This document shows positions 43,071 to 51,102 of a stretch of 64,000 nucleotides of DNA, piece by piece. This DNA comes from G965116155 sp965116155 (GTDB lineage Bacteria; Bdellovibrionota; Bdellovibrionia; Bdellovibrionales; UBA1609): contig OZ220488.1 in assembly GCA_965116155.1 (NCBI GenBank), positions 248,001 to 312,000 on the forward strand, written 5' to 3'. How positions within the stretch are numbered: position 1 is the first letter of the stretch; each line of letters begins with the position of its first letter. The notes under the pieces are model-generated. The model saw only the letters and a program-made list of their open reading frames with translations, searched no databases and was not told where the DNA came from. The translations under genes and the position numbers were made by a program.

Positions 43071-44201
43071 TTGGGTATTTTTGTAAGCGAAGCCATTAAA
43101 GCGTTAACAATGCCTCCTACAGCGCCTTCTACGCAGGCCATACGCCAGCTTTACGGGTGCAAGCAGGTGCACCGCATGGGCAGTAACGAAAACCCTTGGG
43201 GCTGCAGTCCGCGTGCACGCGAGCGTGCCCAAGAGGGGCTGCAGTCTTTGCATCTGTACCCGCGCCCTGAGGGCATTCAAGGCCTGCGCGAAGCCTTGGG
43301 CAAGTACCACAGTTGGCCAGTGGGAGGGTTTACTTTTGGCAACGGCTCTAGCGAGCTGATTGATATCTGCATAAGAGCCTTTGGAGGCAAGGGGGTTGTG
43401 AGCACGAGCCCCACTTTTATGCTTTACAAGGCTTACAGTTTAATCGCTGGGGTGCCTTTTTATGAGGTGCCTTTGGGGCCGCCGCCTGAGGCAAAGTTTT
43501 CGCCCCAGCTTATGGCACAAAAGGTTTTACAAACAGGAGCGAGCTTAGTGTTTTTGGCCAACCCCAACAACCCTACGGGCTCTGTAGTGAGCCACCGTGA
43601 GTTGGAGGATCTGTTGCGCGTTCTTAAAGACTCAAACGTGCTGGTGGTGTTGGACGAAGCTTATTGGGAGTACGCCCGTCACGGGGAGGGTTTTCCTCAA
43701 TTTGCGCAGTTATTTAAAAAATACCCCTTTTTGGTGAGTTTGCGCACCTTTAGCAAGGTGCATGCTTTGGCGGGCTTAAGGTTTGGGGTGCTAGTGGGTA
43801 GTAAAGAGGTGGTGCGGGTGGTGGATACTCTGCGCTCGCCTTTTAATGTAAATGTGGTGGCGCAGCATGCGGCTTTGGGAGCTTTGGAAGATACCGACTA
43901 TGTAGAAAAAGTGTGCCGCCTCAGCGCTGAGGGGAGGGAGTTTTTGCAAAAATCCCTCCTCTGCTTGGGGCTGAAGTGCTGGCACTCGAGCACGGGTTTT
44001 GTGTTATTCGATACGGGCTTTTGTGCGCACAGTGTGTGCGCACAGTTGCTTGCCAAGGGGTTTGTTTTGCGCCCAGCCGTGGCATCAGGATTGCCAACAG
44101 CGGTGCGTGTGAGCGTGGGAACGCGCGATCAAAACCAGCAACTTGTAAAAGTGTTGCCAGAAGTCTTAAGTGCTGTATCCGCACAGCGCGGCGCCAGCTA
44201 G
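43071..44201 (+). CDS. hisC: Histidinol-phosphate aminotransferase
   Basis: About 376 residues. This PLP enzyme moves the amino group between glutamate and imidazole-acetol phosphate in histidine synthesis. Some members also serve aromatic amino acids. Visible are MGSNENPWGCSPRA, FGNGSSELIDICIRAFG, FLANPNNPTGSVV, VLDEAYWEYA and the PLP lysine in SLRTFSKVHALAGLRFG. The start is uncertain: TTG 43071 follows AGGAGG by 4 nt, TTG 43053 and ATG 43110 are alternatives. It leads an operon with cmk and rpsA, as in many proteobacteria where hisC, aroA, cmk and rpsA are neighbours. Confidence 0.9.
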   Translation: MGIFVSEAIKALTMPPTAPSTQAIRQLYGCKQVHRMGSNENPWGCSPRARERAQEGLQSLHLYPRPEGIQGLREALGKYHSWPVGGFTFGNGSSELIDICIRAFGGKGVVSTSPTFMLYKAYSLIAGVPFYEVPLGPPPEAKFSPQLMAQKVLQTGASLVFLANPNNPTGSVVSHRELEDLLRVLKDSNVLVVLDEAYWEYARHGEGFPQFAQLFKKYPFLVSLRTFSKVHALAGLRFGVLVGSKEVVRVVDTLRSPFNVNVVAQHAALGALEDTDYVEKVCRLSAEGREFLQKSLLCLGLKCWHSSTGFVLFDTGFCAHSVCAQLLAKGFVLRPAVASGLPTAVRVSVGTRDQNQQLVKVLPEVLSAVSAQRGAS

Positions 44202-44218
44202 TGAGGCCAAGTGCAGTG

Positions 44219-44962
44219 ATGGATAAGGGTGGAGGCACAATAAGGTCCAAAAACGTGCCGGGCCGCGCCCGGTCCAGGCACAGCCTGGTGTCGATTGATG
44301 GGCCTGTTGCGGCGGGAAAAACTTCTGTAAGCCGCGGGGTGGCGAGCCGGCTCGGCTGGCAGTGGCTTTCGACGGGAGCGTTTTATCGTGGCTTGGCCTA
44401 TGTGGCCTTGCAAGAGGGGCTGTTGGGTCAGGGGCGCGGGGATGCAACGCAAGAGGTGCTTAGTGATTTGGCGGTATCAAAGCTGTGGCGGGTGGCTTTG
44501 AGTGAGGAGCGCACATTGGTTTTGTATAAAGGGCGGGACGTGACCCGGTGCTTAAGAAGCGAACAGGTGGACAGGTGGGCCAGCCTGGTGTCGCGCTTGC
44601 CTCAGGTGCGTGAGGCGCTCTTGCCTTTGCAACGCGGTTTTGCCAAAAGTGCTCCACGGGGCTTGGTTGTGGAGGGAAGGGATTGCGGCACGGTGGTGTT
44701 TCCGCATGCGGGGGTGAAGTTTTTTCTGCAAGCGTCGCCTAAGAGCCGTGCTGTGAGGCGTGCTAAAGAGTTGCAGTTAGAGCTGAGCCGCACACAGGCA
44801 CAGCAAGAGCAACGGGACAAAAGTGACAGCTCACGCACGCATGCTCCGCTCAAGGTGCCTGAAGGAGCGCATTGTTTGGACACGACGGACTTGGGTTTAG
44901 ATGAGGTGGTGCAGATTGTGCTGGAGCGTGTACGGGAGTCTTTGTGGGATAGATTGACTTAA
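44219..44962 (+). CDS. cmk: Cytidylate kinase
   Basis: About 247 residues. It phosphorylates CMP/dCMP. The P-loop is DGPVAAGKTSVSRGVASRLG; the usual form is DGPSGAGKGT, so Gly-Thr is replaced by Thr-Ser. STGAFYRGLAYVAL and VVEGRDCGTVVFPHAGVKFF follow. ATG 44219 comes 18 nt after hisC; a much longer open frame upstream overlaps hisC and is not used. Residues about 12-24 (N-V-P-G-R-A-R-S-R-H-S-L) are encoded by a GC-rich double hairpin shared with the SDR gene (44254-44289), an insert directly before the first strand. Confidence 0.92.
   Translation: MDKGGGTIRSKNVPGRARSRHSLVSIDGPVAAGKTSVSRGVASRLGWQWLSTGAFYRGLAYVALQEGLLGQGRGDATQEVLSDLAVSKLWRVALSEERTLVLYKGRDVTRCLRSEQVDRWASLVSRLPQVREALLPLQRGFAKSAPRGLVVEGRDCGTVVFPHAGVKFFLQASPKSRAVRRAKELQLELSRTQAQQEQRDKSDSSRTHAPLKVPEGAHCLDTTDLGLDEVVQIVLERVRESLWDRLT
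44254..44289 (+). repeat. GC-rich hairpin element inside cmk (copy B)
   Basis: CGTGCCGGGCCGCGCCCGG followed by TCCAGGCACAGCCTGG matches the gene-strand sequence of 2685-2739 with one or two changes. It is read in a different frame from copy A, so the match is at DNA level, not a shared protein motif. Confidence 0.85.
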
Positions 44963-45065
44963 GGGGGGCTTTTTTATAGCCTGTGGGCCTTTGGATTTTA
45001 TGTATGCATGTGGCTTGGCGTGTGGTTTTCTTGGGGGTCTAGGAGTGCTGTGATAAGGAGAGTGT

Positions 45066-47027
45066 GTGTTGTTGGAAAATGTAAAACTAGAAGATTCTGC
45101 TAGCGCAGCCCAAGATACAAGCGCCGGGCCTGCAGGAGGCTTGGGGAGCGCAAAGTCTCGCGGGCGTGGAGATTTTGAAAAATGCATAGCGCAGCTCGAC
45201 GCAGCAGATGCTGCTGTGCCTCAAAACCCGGTGCGAGTCTTAGAAACTGAGGCGGATCAAGTGGAGGGGCAGGGGGAGAGTTTTGTTCAGTTGTATAAAG
45301 AGGCTTTGGCGGAGCGGGATTTTAAAATTGGCGATGTTGTGAGCGGCACAGTGAGCCAAGTGCATGACAAGCACGCGGTGGTGGACATTGCGTATAAGAG
45401 CGAGGGAGTGGTGCTGCTGTCGGAGTTTCGTAATCAAAAGGTGGTGCCTGGGGATAAGGTGCAGGTTTTGATTGAGCGGTTGGAAAACGAAAACGGCATG
45501 GTAGTGCTCTCGAAAGAGCGCGCGGATATGCTGCGGGCTTGGGATAGTATTTCTAAGGTGGCTGAGAATCAGGAGGTTATTGAGGGTACGGTCATTGCTA
45601 AGGTCAAGGGGGGCTTAAGTGTAGACATTGGGGTGAAGGCTTTTTTGCCTGGTAGCCAGATCGATGTGCGTCCGGTTTGGGATATGGATCAATTTGTGGG
45701 TAAGCCTATCAAGTGTAAGGTGATTAAGTTTAACAAAAAGCGGGGCAATATTGTGCTGTCTAGGCGGGTGATTCTAGAGGCAGAGCGCAGCTCGTTAAAA
45801 TCCATCACGCTGGAGACCGTTAAAGAGGGCGCCGTGGTGCCCGGTGTGGTGAAGAACGTAACAGACTATGGGGCTTTTATTGATCTGGGTGGTATCGATG
45901 GATTGTTGCATATTACGGATATGAGCTGGGGAAGGTTGCAGCACCCCTCTGAGATACTAAAGCCGGGCGACGACATAAAGGTTAAGGTGCTTAACTTAGA
46001 CCTGGCCAAAGAGCGGGTAAGCTTGGGCTTGAAGCAAATTGAAGGCGACCCTTGGGCAAAGGTGGCCGAGACCTATTCGGTGGGTCAAAAAGTGCATGGC
46101 CGTGTTGTGGGCGTGGTGGATTATGGTATTTTTGTAGAGGTCGAAAGAGGTGTGGAGGGCTTGGTGCATATGGGGGAGGTGAGCTGGTCTAAGCTGAGCC
46201 AGCACCCGAGTCAGTTGTTTCGCATAGGCCAAGAGATTGATGTGATTATTTTAGATATAGACGTCAAAGCCCGGCGGATCAGTCTGAGCCACAAGCAATT
46301 GACAAAAAACCCTTGGTTGGATCTGGAAGAAAAGTTTCCCAAAGGCTCTATTGTTGAGGGTGAGGTGCGTAGGGTTACGGATTTTGGTGTATTTGTAAAC
46401 ATCGACCAAGATGTAAACGGCCTGGTGCATGTGTCGGATATTTCGTGGTCGCACAAGAGCGTTAACCCACCGGCTTTGTATAAGAAGGGCGACAAAATTT
46501 CGGTGGTGATTTTAGGCGTGGATGCTAAAAACGAAAGATTCAGCCTAGGAGTTAAACAGCTCGAGCCAGACTCGTGGGCGAGTATTGAAGAAAAATACCC
46601 TGTAGGTTCGCGCCATGATGTGACCGTGGTGCGGCTGGTGGATTATGGGGCTTTTGTGAGTTTAGAAAAAGACGTCGAAGGCCTGATACATATTAGCGAA
46701 ATCGCGCCCAAAAGGGTCGAAAAGGCAGAAGATGAGCTCAGCGTGGGGCAAGTGGTGAGGGCAGAGGTGATCTCTTTGGATAAAGAGGCTCACAAGCTGG
46801 GCTTGAGTGCCAAGCAGGTTTTGCTACACGAGGGGCGCGAAGAGAGCGCGGAGCTTATGCGTAAGCAGGAGCAAGAGGAGGTTTCAGCTAGTTTGGGTGA
46901 TGTGCTGGGGGGAGCTTTAGGTGCAGGCGGGAGCGTGGGCGAGACCAATAAAGAGGCTGCTCATGCTAAGGCAGAGTCAAATACCAGCGATGCAGCTGAC
47001 CAGACTGAGGGTCAGGACGATGCTTAG
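45066..47027 (+). CDS. rpsA: 30S ribosomal protein S1
   Basis: The protein has 653 residues with six S1 RNA-binding domains. They begin at about residues 80 (DVVSGTVSQVHDKHAVVDIA), 165, 255 (VVPGVVKNVTDYGAFIDLGG), 340 (KVHGRVVGVVDYGIFVEVER), 425 (VEGEVRRVTDFGVFVNIDQD) and 510 (DVTVVRLVDYGAFVSLEKD). E. coli S1 has 557 residues. About 70 extra Ala/Ser/Asp-rich residues lead and an acidic tail closes. GTG 45066 follows AAGGAGA. The stop overlaps sppA by 8 nt. It binds mRNA and brings it to the ribosome. Confidence 0.95.
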   Translation: MLLENVKLEDSASAAQDTSAGPAGGLGSAKSRGRGDFEKCIAQLDAADAAVPQNPVRVLETEADQVEGQGESFVQLYKEALAERDFKIGDVVSGTVSQVHDKHAVVDIAYKSEGVVLLSEFRNQKVVPGDKVQVLIERLENENGMVVLSKERADMLRAWDSISKVAENQEVIEGTVIAKVKGGLSVDIGVKAFLPGSQIDVRPVWDMDQFVGKPIKCKVIKFNKKRGNIVLSRRVILEAERSSLKSITLETVKEGAVVPGVVKNVTDYGAFIDLGGIDGLLHITDMSWGRLQHPSEILKPGDDIKVKVLNLDLAKERVSLGLKQIEGDPWAKVAETYSVGQKVHGRVVGVVDYGIFVEVERGVEGLVHMGEVSWSKLSQHPSQLFRIGQEIDVIILDIDVKARRISLSHKQLTKNPWLDLEEKFPKGSIVEGEVRRVTDFGVFVNIDQDVNGLVHVSDISWSHKSVNPPALYKKGDKISVVILGVDAKNERFSLGVKQLEPDSWASIEEKYPVGSRHDVTVVRLVDYGAFVSLEKDVEGLIHISEIAPKRVEKAEDELSVGQVVRAEVISLDKEAHKLGLSAKQVLLHEGREESAELMRKQEQEEVSASLGDVLGGALGAGGSVGETNKEAAHAKAESNTSDAADQTEGQDDA

Positions 47028-47946
47028 GGTTTTTTTTGCTTTGTGCGCCGCGTTATTGCTTTTAGGGTGTTCGGTGGAGCTGCCTGAGGAGTGGCAAGAG
47101 GCTGCAGCGGACCATCGTTTGGGCGATGGGTCTTCGGGCGTGGTGTTAGTATTGGACTTAGATGGTGTTATTGTGGATGGGGCGGGTTTTTTAAAGCACC
47201 TGCGTCGCAATGTGCGCAAGCGCCGGGTTAAGGCGGTGGTGGTGCGTATTAACTCGCCTGGTGGATCTGTGGGGGCGAGCCAGGAAATTTTTGAAGAGCT
47301 CAAATATGTGCGTGACAGCTTAAAAAAGCCTGTCGTGGCGGCTTGCCGCTCGGTTGCGGCGAGTGGAGCCTATTATGCGGCGTTGGGTGCAGACCAAATA
47401 GTGACCAACAAAGGGGCTTTGTTGGGTTCTATTGGGGTGCTGGCTAAGTTTGCGGATTTTACCAAACTGTACGATTGGATGAAGGTGGATTTTTTCGCTG
47501 TGACCAGCGGTAGGTTTAAGGACTCGGGTAATCCTTATAGGGGCATGCGGCCGGATGAGAGGCTGTTGTTTCAGGAGTTAATTGACGAAACCTACGAGCA
47601 GTTTAAAAAGGACGTACAGGAGCAGCGCAAACTGGGGGCGGATGTGGTGAGATCCTATGCGGATGGGCGGGTTTTTACGGGAAAAAAGGCGGTGGATTTA
47701 GGCTTTGCGGATGTGCTGGGGACTTTTGCTGATGCCGTGCGCTTGGCGGCGAGTTTGGCTAAAATGCCTAGTGAGGATCCGAAGATTTTTATACCTAAGG
47801 AGCCGCGTTCTGTGTGGCGGGAGGCTTTTGGTTTATTAAACCGCGTGCCGCGGCTTTGGGGAGGTAAGTCTGGCGCTATGGATGCGTTTTTAAAACTACG
47901 CCTCGACTTGCTCGGCCAACCTTTGTATCTTATGCCTGGGGTTTAG
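47020..47946 (+). CDS. sppA: Signal peptide peptidase SppA (S49 family)
   Basis: The protein has 308 residues. The N-terminus MLRVFFALCAALLLLGC contains a lipobox-like LLLLGC, so it may be lipid-anchored. NSPGGSVGASQEIFEEL precedes the catalytic Ser in SVAASGAYYA (about residue 115) and the Lys in TSGRFKDSGNPYRG (about 167), the dyad arrangement of short SppA. It degrades cleaved signal peptides in the membrane. ATG 47020 lies in the end of rpsA. The last codons and TAG are inside a perfect 60-bp palindrome. Confidence 0.9.
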   Translation: MLRVFFALCAALLLLGCSVELPEEWQEAAADHRLGDGSSGVVLVLDLDGVIVDGAGFLKHLRRNVRKRRVKAVVVRINSPGGSVGASQEIFEELKYVRDSLKKPVVAACRSVAASGAYYAALGADQIVTNKGALLGSIGVLAKFADFTKLYDWMKVDFFAVTSGRFKDSGNPYRGMRPDERLLFQELIDETYEQFKKDVQEQRKLGADVVRSYADGRVFTGKKAVDLGFADVLGTFADAVRLAASLAKMPSEDPKIFIPKEPRSVWREAFGLLNRVPRLWGGKSGAMDAFLKLRLDLLGQPLYLMPGV

Positions 47947-47985
47947 AATGCACAGCTGTGCATTCTAAACCCCAGGCATAAGATA
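47926..47985. terminator. Perfect 60-bp palindrome over the sppA stop
   Basis: Left arm 47926-47955 and right arm 47956-47985 are exact reverse complements with no loop. The centre is GCACAG|CTGTGC, and the outer ends are TATCTTATGCC and GGCATAAGATA. The left half codes for the SppA C-terminus (Y-L-M-P-G-V-stop). It could form a strong RNA hairpin that ends transcription, but no T-run follows. Confidence 0.6.
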
Positions 47986-47997
47986 AGGTGTGATGGA

Positions 47998-49068
47998 TTG
48001 TCTGGCTCTATTTTGATTACAAGTGTGTATGTGTTTAGGCCGCTGAGCCAGCAGCTGCGCGCCCGGTTGCGCGCTAGGGTGTTGGAGTTTAAGGGGCTTA
48101 AGGGTTTGTGCTTGGTGGCTAAAGAGGGCTTTAACGGCACGGTGTCGGGTGAGGCGGAGGATATAATCGCGTTTAAAAATATGCTGCGCGGATTTTTGGG
48201 CGCGGGTTTAGATTTTAAAGATAGCACTTTTAAGCAGCATCCGTTTAAAAAATTAAAATGCAAAATCAAGCCCCATATTGTGCCGGTGTTTAGTGGCATG
48301 GAGGCGCGTGTGTGTGGTGTTGAAAACGCAGAAGGGTCTGGCTGGGAGCCTGGTGAAGTGAAATCTTTAAATGGTGGCACAAATGAGGCCAATACGTGCC
48401 GGCTCGCAGCCGGCGCCGGTGGGGTTAATACGGGCCGGGCCGCGCTAGGCGCAGCGGGTTATTTGGAGCCTAAGGAGTGGGAGCGTGTGCTAGCAAGTGG
48501 AGAGTATGATTATCTGCTAGATGTGCGCAATGGGTACGAGTGTGATGTGGGGGCCTTTAGTGGGGCGAGGCATTTTGGCTTAAGGCACTTTAAGGACTGG
48601 GGGAGGGCTTTTGGTGTTTTTAGTAAAAAGCACGGCCTTGGTTCTGGGTCGAAAGTTTTAATGTACTGCACGGGTGGTGTGCGGTGCGAGCGTGCGGCGG
48701 ATTTTATGCGTGGTAAGGGTTTTAGCAATGTGCATCAGCTTAAGGGCGGCATACTGCGCTACCTAGAAACACAAAAGCAAACCGCCAGTTGCACTAGATT
48801 TGAAGGGGAGTGTTTTGTGTTTGATGGCAGGGTGGCGGTGGATAATAATTTAGGGGTTAAGGGGCGTTGGGGGATTTGTGTGTGGACGGGTCAACCGGGA
48901 GACAAGAAGTCTGTGTGTGTGCATTGTGGTGCTAAGTACGTGGTGTGTTCAGAGTATGCGAGGCGGGCTAAGGAGTCTTTGTGCAGCAAAAACTGCGCGC
49001 ATCACAGGGCCTTGGGTCACAAATTCCGCCGCGCACATCGCGATAGTTGTAAGACACACTTAAGTTAG
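47998..49068 (+). CDS. trhO: tRNA uridine(34) hydroxylase TrhO (rhodanese family)
   Basis: The protein has 356 residues. An N-terminal ferredoxin-like domain (GLCLVAKEGFNGTVSGEAED; FKKLKCKIKPHIV) is followed by a rhodanese domain with the active Cys in MYCTGGVRCERAADFM (about residue 224). A C-terminal Cys cluster (CVHCGAKYVVC, LCSKNC) completes it. It makes 5-hydroxyuridine at wobble position 34. The start TTG 47998 lies 13 nt after the sppA palindrome. Between the first two domains a GC-rich hairpin insert (48394-48460) adds A-N-T-C-R-L-A-A-G-A-G and more. The TAG stop is in a repeat edge (AGTTAGAGTGCG). Confidence 0.9.
   Translation: MSGSILITSVYVFRPLSQQLRARLRARVLEFKGLKGLCLVAKEGFNGTVSGEAEDIIAFKNMLRGFLGAGLDFKDSTFKQHPFKKLKCKIKPHIVPVFSGMEARVCGVENAEGSGWEPGEVKSLNGGTNEANTCRLAAGAGGVNTGRAALGAAGYLEPKEWERVLASGEYDYLLDVRNGYECDVGAFSGARHFGLRHFKDWGRAFGVFSKKHGLGSGSKVLMYCTGGVRCERAADFMRGKGFSNVHQLKGGILRYLETQKQTASCTRFEGECFVFDGRVAVDNNLGVKGRWGICVWTGQPGDKKSVCVHCGAKYVVCSEYARRAKESLCSKNCAHHRALGHKFRRAHRDSCKTHLS
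48394..48460 (+). repeat. GC-rich triple-hairpin element inside trhO (copy C)
   Basis: CGTGCCGGCTCGCAGCCGGC, then a diverged GCCGGTGGGGTTAATACGGG, then CCGGGCCGCGCTAGGCGCAG. All parts of copy A occur in the same order. It sits in frame between two domains, where an insert is least harmful. Confidence 0.75.
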
Positions 49069-49190
49069 AGTGCGCAAGCATCAGAGCGCTAGCCACATGC
49101 TCTGGGCTAAGCGCAGTCTCCAGTGTAGCCAAGGGGCGGCCACGCTGGAGACAAGTGCCCCACAGAGCATGTGGCGACCTATGAAGCATG
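49066..49190 (+). repeat. Intergenic structured repeat after trhO
   Basis: Edges GTTAGAGTGCGCAAGCATCA and TCAGAGCGCTAG (49081-49092) are followed by arm CCACATGCTCTGGG (49093-49106). The inner stem is TCTCCAGTGT..ACGCTGGAGA, and the matching arm CACAGAGCATGTGGC follows. The linker is interrupted at 49190 by the next copy. Confidence 0.85.
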
Positions 49191-49395
49191 CGCAAGCATC
49201 AGAGCGCTAGTAAAATTCTCTGAGGTAGAAGCGGCGCTCCTGGCGCAGCCTCCCAGAAGGAGGCGCCGCGGCAGGAGCAAGCGTCCTACAGAGAATTTTG
49301 CGACCTATGAAGCTATCAACGCGCCTGTAGCCTTGTGCGATCACTAGGCGCAAGGCGACCACACTCTCGTCAAAGCCCCGTGCGTGGCTAGTCTG
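49191..49395 (+). repeat. Intergenic structured repeat, second copy inserted in the first
   Basis: CGCAAGCATCAGAGCGCTAG is followed by arm TAAAATTCTCTGAGG, an inner GC-rich stem GCGGCGCTCCTGGC..GCCGCGGC, and the matching arm CTACAGAGAATTTTGC. The linker is GACCTATGAAGC. The second hairpin is CCTTGTGCGATC..GCGCAAGG and the far edge CTCGTCAAAGCCCCGTGCGT. 49396-49490 shows nothing more. Confidence 0.85.
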
Positions 49396-49490
49396 TATTT
49401 GGACATTTATCTAGTATTAATGACCATGCATTAGTTCTGAAGCTTTAGTGTCGAGGAAGTGGGTAAGACCAAAGCTTTAGGAGTGGGGTA

Positions 49491-50195
49491 ATGGGTGTTA
49501 AAAAGTTTTTAGTGCTACTTATCGTAGCTATGGTGCCTTTTGTGGTATCAAGCTGTGGATCAAAAAACCAAGGCGGGCCTGGAGGCAGGTTCGGTAATGG
49601 CGGGTACTTGAGCCTGTGTGATCTTAATAGCGTAGACCTGTTTGAGTCTAATATTTCTAGATTTATAAGTTCCACCTTAGGGCGCTCTAGCTCGCAGGTA
49701 AGGCGCAGGTCTGGTAGTGTGCGCACGGCTTTTGCTCCGGCGCTTAGAGCTGCAGGTGGTAAGTCTTTAAAGTCGGATCCAAAGTTTGGGTTTGGAGATT
49801 TTATTGGTGCAACGGTTAACGCCAATAATATTCGCAAAGTGGTAGACCGGTTGGTTTCAGAGTTCGAGGTGAGTGTTTGGACCATGCGGTGTCAAATTGA
49901 TGAGTTTAGAGGGCAAATTCAGTCCGAGCGTGCAACTCTAGACCCCAATAACCCTAGGCAAGCAGGCTTGTTTCGTCACTTAGAGCGCATGGGGGCCGAA
50001 GTGGACCGCTATGAAACAGAGCTGCGCATTAATGTGCAGCGCCTTGTGGATGACCTAGCTAGCATAAGGGGCAAATTAGATCGTGCTAACACGGGCAACA
50101 TACCGGGTATTAGTTTGATTTTAATGTCTGAGCTTTATCAGATTAGCAAATACTTAGTAGAGGTAGAAAGCCGCGTGGCAGCTACAAAACCATAA
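49491..50195 (+). CDS. Lipoprotein of unknown function, helical
   Basis: The protein has 234 residues. The signal MGVKKFLVLLIVAMVPFVVSSCG has a lipobox (VVSSC). A Gly-rich linker follows. The second half is predicted helical with coiled-coil-like spacing (LVSEFEVSVWTMRCQIDEFR, HLERMGAEVDRYETELRINV). AGGAGTGGGG precedes the ATG. It is 50 nt upstream of a small secreted protein and is likely co-transcribed. No family is recognised. Confidence 0.7.
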   Translation: MGVKKFLVLLIVAMVPFVVSSCGSKNQGGPGGRFGNGGYLSLCDLNSVDLFESNISRFISSTLGRSSSQVRRRSGSVRTAFAPALRAAGGKSLKSDPKFGFGDFIGATVNANNIRKVVDRLVSEFEVSVWTMRCQIDEFRGQIQSERATLDPNNPRQAGLFRHLERMGAEVDRYETELRINVQRLVDDLASIRGKLDRANTGNIPGISLILMSELYQISKYLVEVESRVAATKP

Positions 50196-50245
50196 GCAAA
50201 AACAAAGAGAACATAAACTTTTTTCAACCAAGGGAGTAAGGGAGT

Positions 50246-50614
50246 ATGAGATTTTTAGGAATTATTTTATTAAGTTCACTTTTGGCCGCGCCTGCTGTGG
50301 CGGGTATAGGTAATGCAGCCATAAATAACACAGCCAGAGCAGAAAAACACTTAGCCAATTTGTCGTATGATGTTTTGCTTTTAAAAGCTAAAGCACAAAC
50401 AGGCATGGGGGGAGAAGAGATTTTAGGTGATGTTGCAAACCTGCAAGAACAGTTGCAAGAGGTAAAAAAGAGCCTCTTGGGTGCATACACTGTTAAGACT
50501 ATGGACATGTCTGCGCACAAAGAAAAAGCCCGCGTCATTTTGCTAAAAGTGGTAGAGCAATTGGACAAACTTTTAGAAAAACTCAAAAAAGTTTTGGCTA
50601 AAAAAGAAAAGTAA
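50246..50614 (+). CDS. Small secreted helical protein
   Basis: The protein has 122 residues. The signal peptide MRFLGIILLSSLLAAPAVAG is cut after A-V-A. The mature part is charged and helical (LANLQEQLQEVKKSLLG-type, VVEQLDKLLEKLKKVLAKKEK) and may form a coiled coil. GGGAGTAAGGGAG precedes the ATG. It follows the lipoprotein gene and could partner its helices; that is inference. Confidence 0.7.
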   Translation: MRFLGIILLSSLLAAPAVAGIGNAAINNTARAEKHLANLSYDVLLLKAKAQTGMGGEEILGDVANLQEQLQEVKKSLLGAYTVKTMDMSAHKEKARVILLKVVEQLDKLLEKLKKVLAKKEK

Positions 50615-50620
50615 GTTAAA

Positions 50621-50800
50621 GACTAGCCCAAACACCTTGAGCATGTAGTGCAGCAACCTTGGCAGCCCCTGTAGGGGATGTCAGCCAAGGTGGCAAACGG
50701 AATAACACAGGTGTTTGGGCGGCCTATAAGGCATCTATGGACCTGCCGTGATGGGCGGGCGATCTTTAGGCCCATTGCGGCCACACTTTCGTCAAAGCCA
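50621..50800 (+). repeat. Intergenic structured repeat, GACTAG subtype
   Basis: GACTAG is followed by arm CCCAAACACCT (50627-50637), an inner stem CAACCTTGGC..GCCAAGGTGG, and matching arm AGGTGTTTGGG (50709-50719). The linker GCGGCCTATAAGGCATCTAT precedes hairpin GATGGGCGGGCGA..GCCCATTGCGG and the far edge TTTCGTCAAAGCC. A diverged third module fills 50800-50930. Confidence 0.85.
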
Positions 50801-50929
50801 AGGGCCTCTTTAGACCTCAGTGTGCCTATCGTCTCACCACTATGCGGCGCCCTGAAGAGGGGCGCTGATTTTGGGGTTTTGCAGGGCCTTTGGGCCTAGA
50901 GTAAAACCAAGAGAATGAAACTTGCTTAA

Positions 50930-51102
50930 GTGAGTTTGGACGCTTCATGCCCCTGTGGGGCCTTTCGCTATCAGTGCGTCGACTAGCTATCCAGTCCGCA
51001 AAATAACTGGAACTTTCGTTTGTCCACCTGGCTAACGCCTCTTATAGGCTGCCAGGAGGACTACACTGCGTACCAGTTATTTTGCTAGCCCTTTTATCCT
51101 TA
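50930..51102 (-). repeat. Intergenic structured repeat, second linker subtype
   Basis: Stem arms GCAAAATAACTGG (50998-51010) and CCAGTTATTTTGC (51073-51085) flank an inner stem TCCACCTGGC..GCCAGGAGGA. The linker here is GATAGC-like (GACTAGCTATCCAGTCC) instead of CATCTATAGG. The block ends TAGCCCTTTTATCCTTACG, which contains the stop of the minus-strand ankyrin gene. Confidence 0.8.

Noticed and set aside
43976..44218. Upstream extension of cmk overlapping hisC
   Set aside because: The extra 81 codons are a shadow of hisC; the kinase core and an ATG at 44219 give a normal-length protein.
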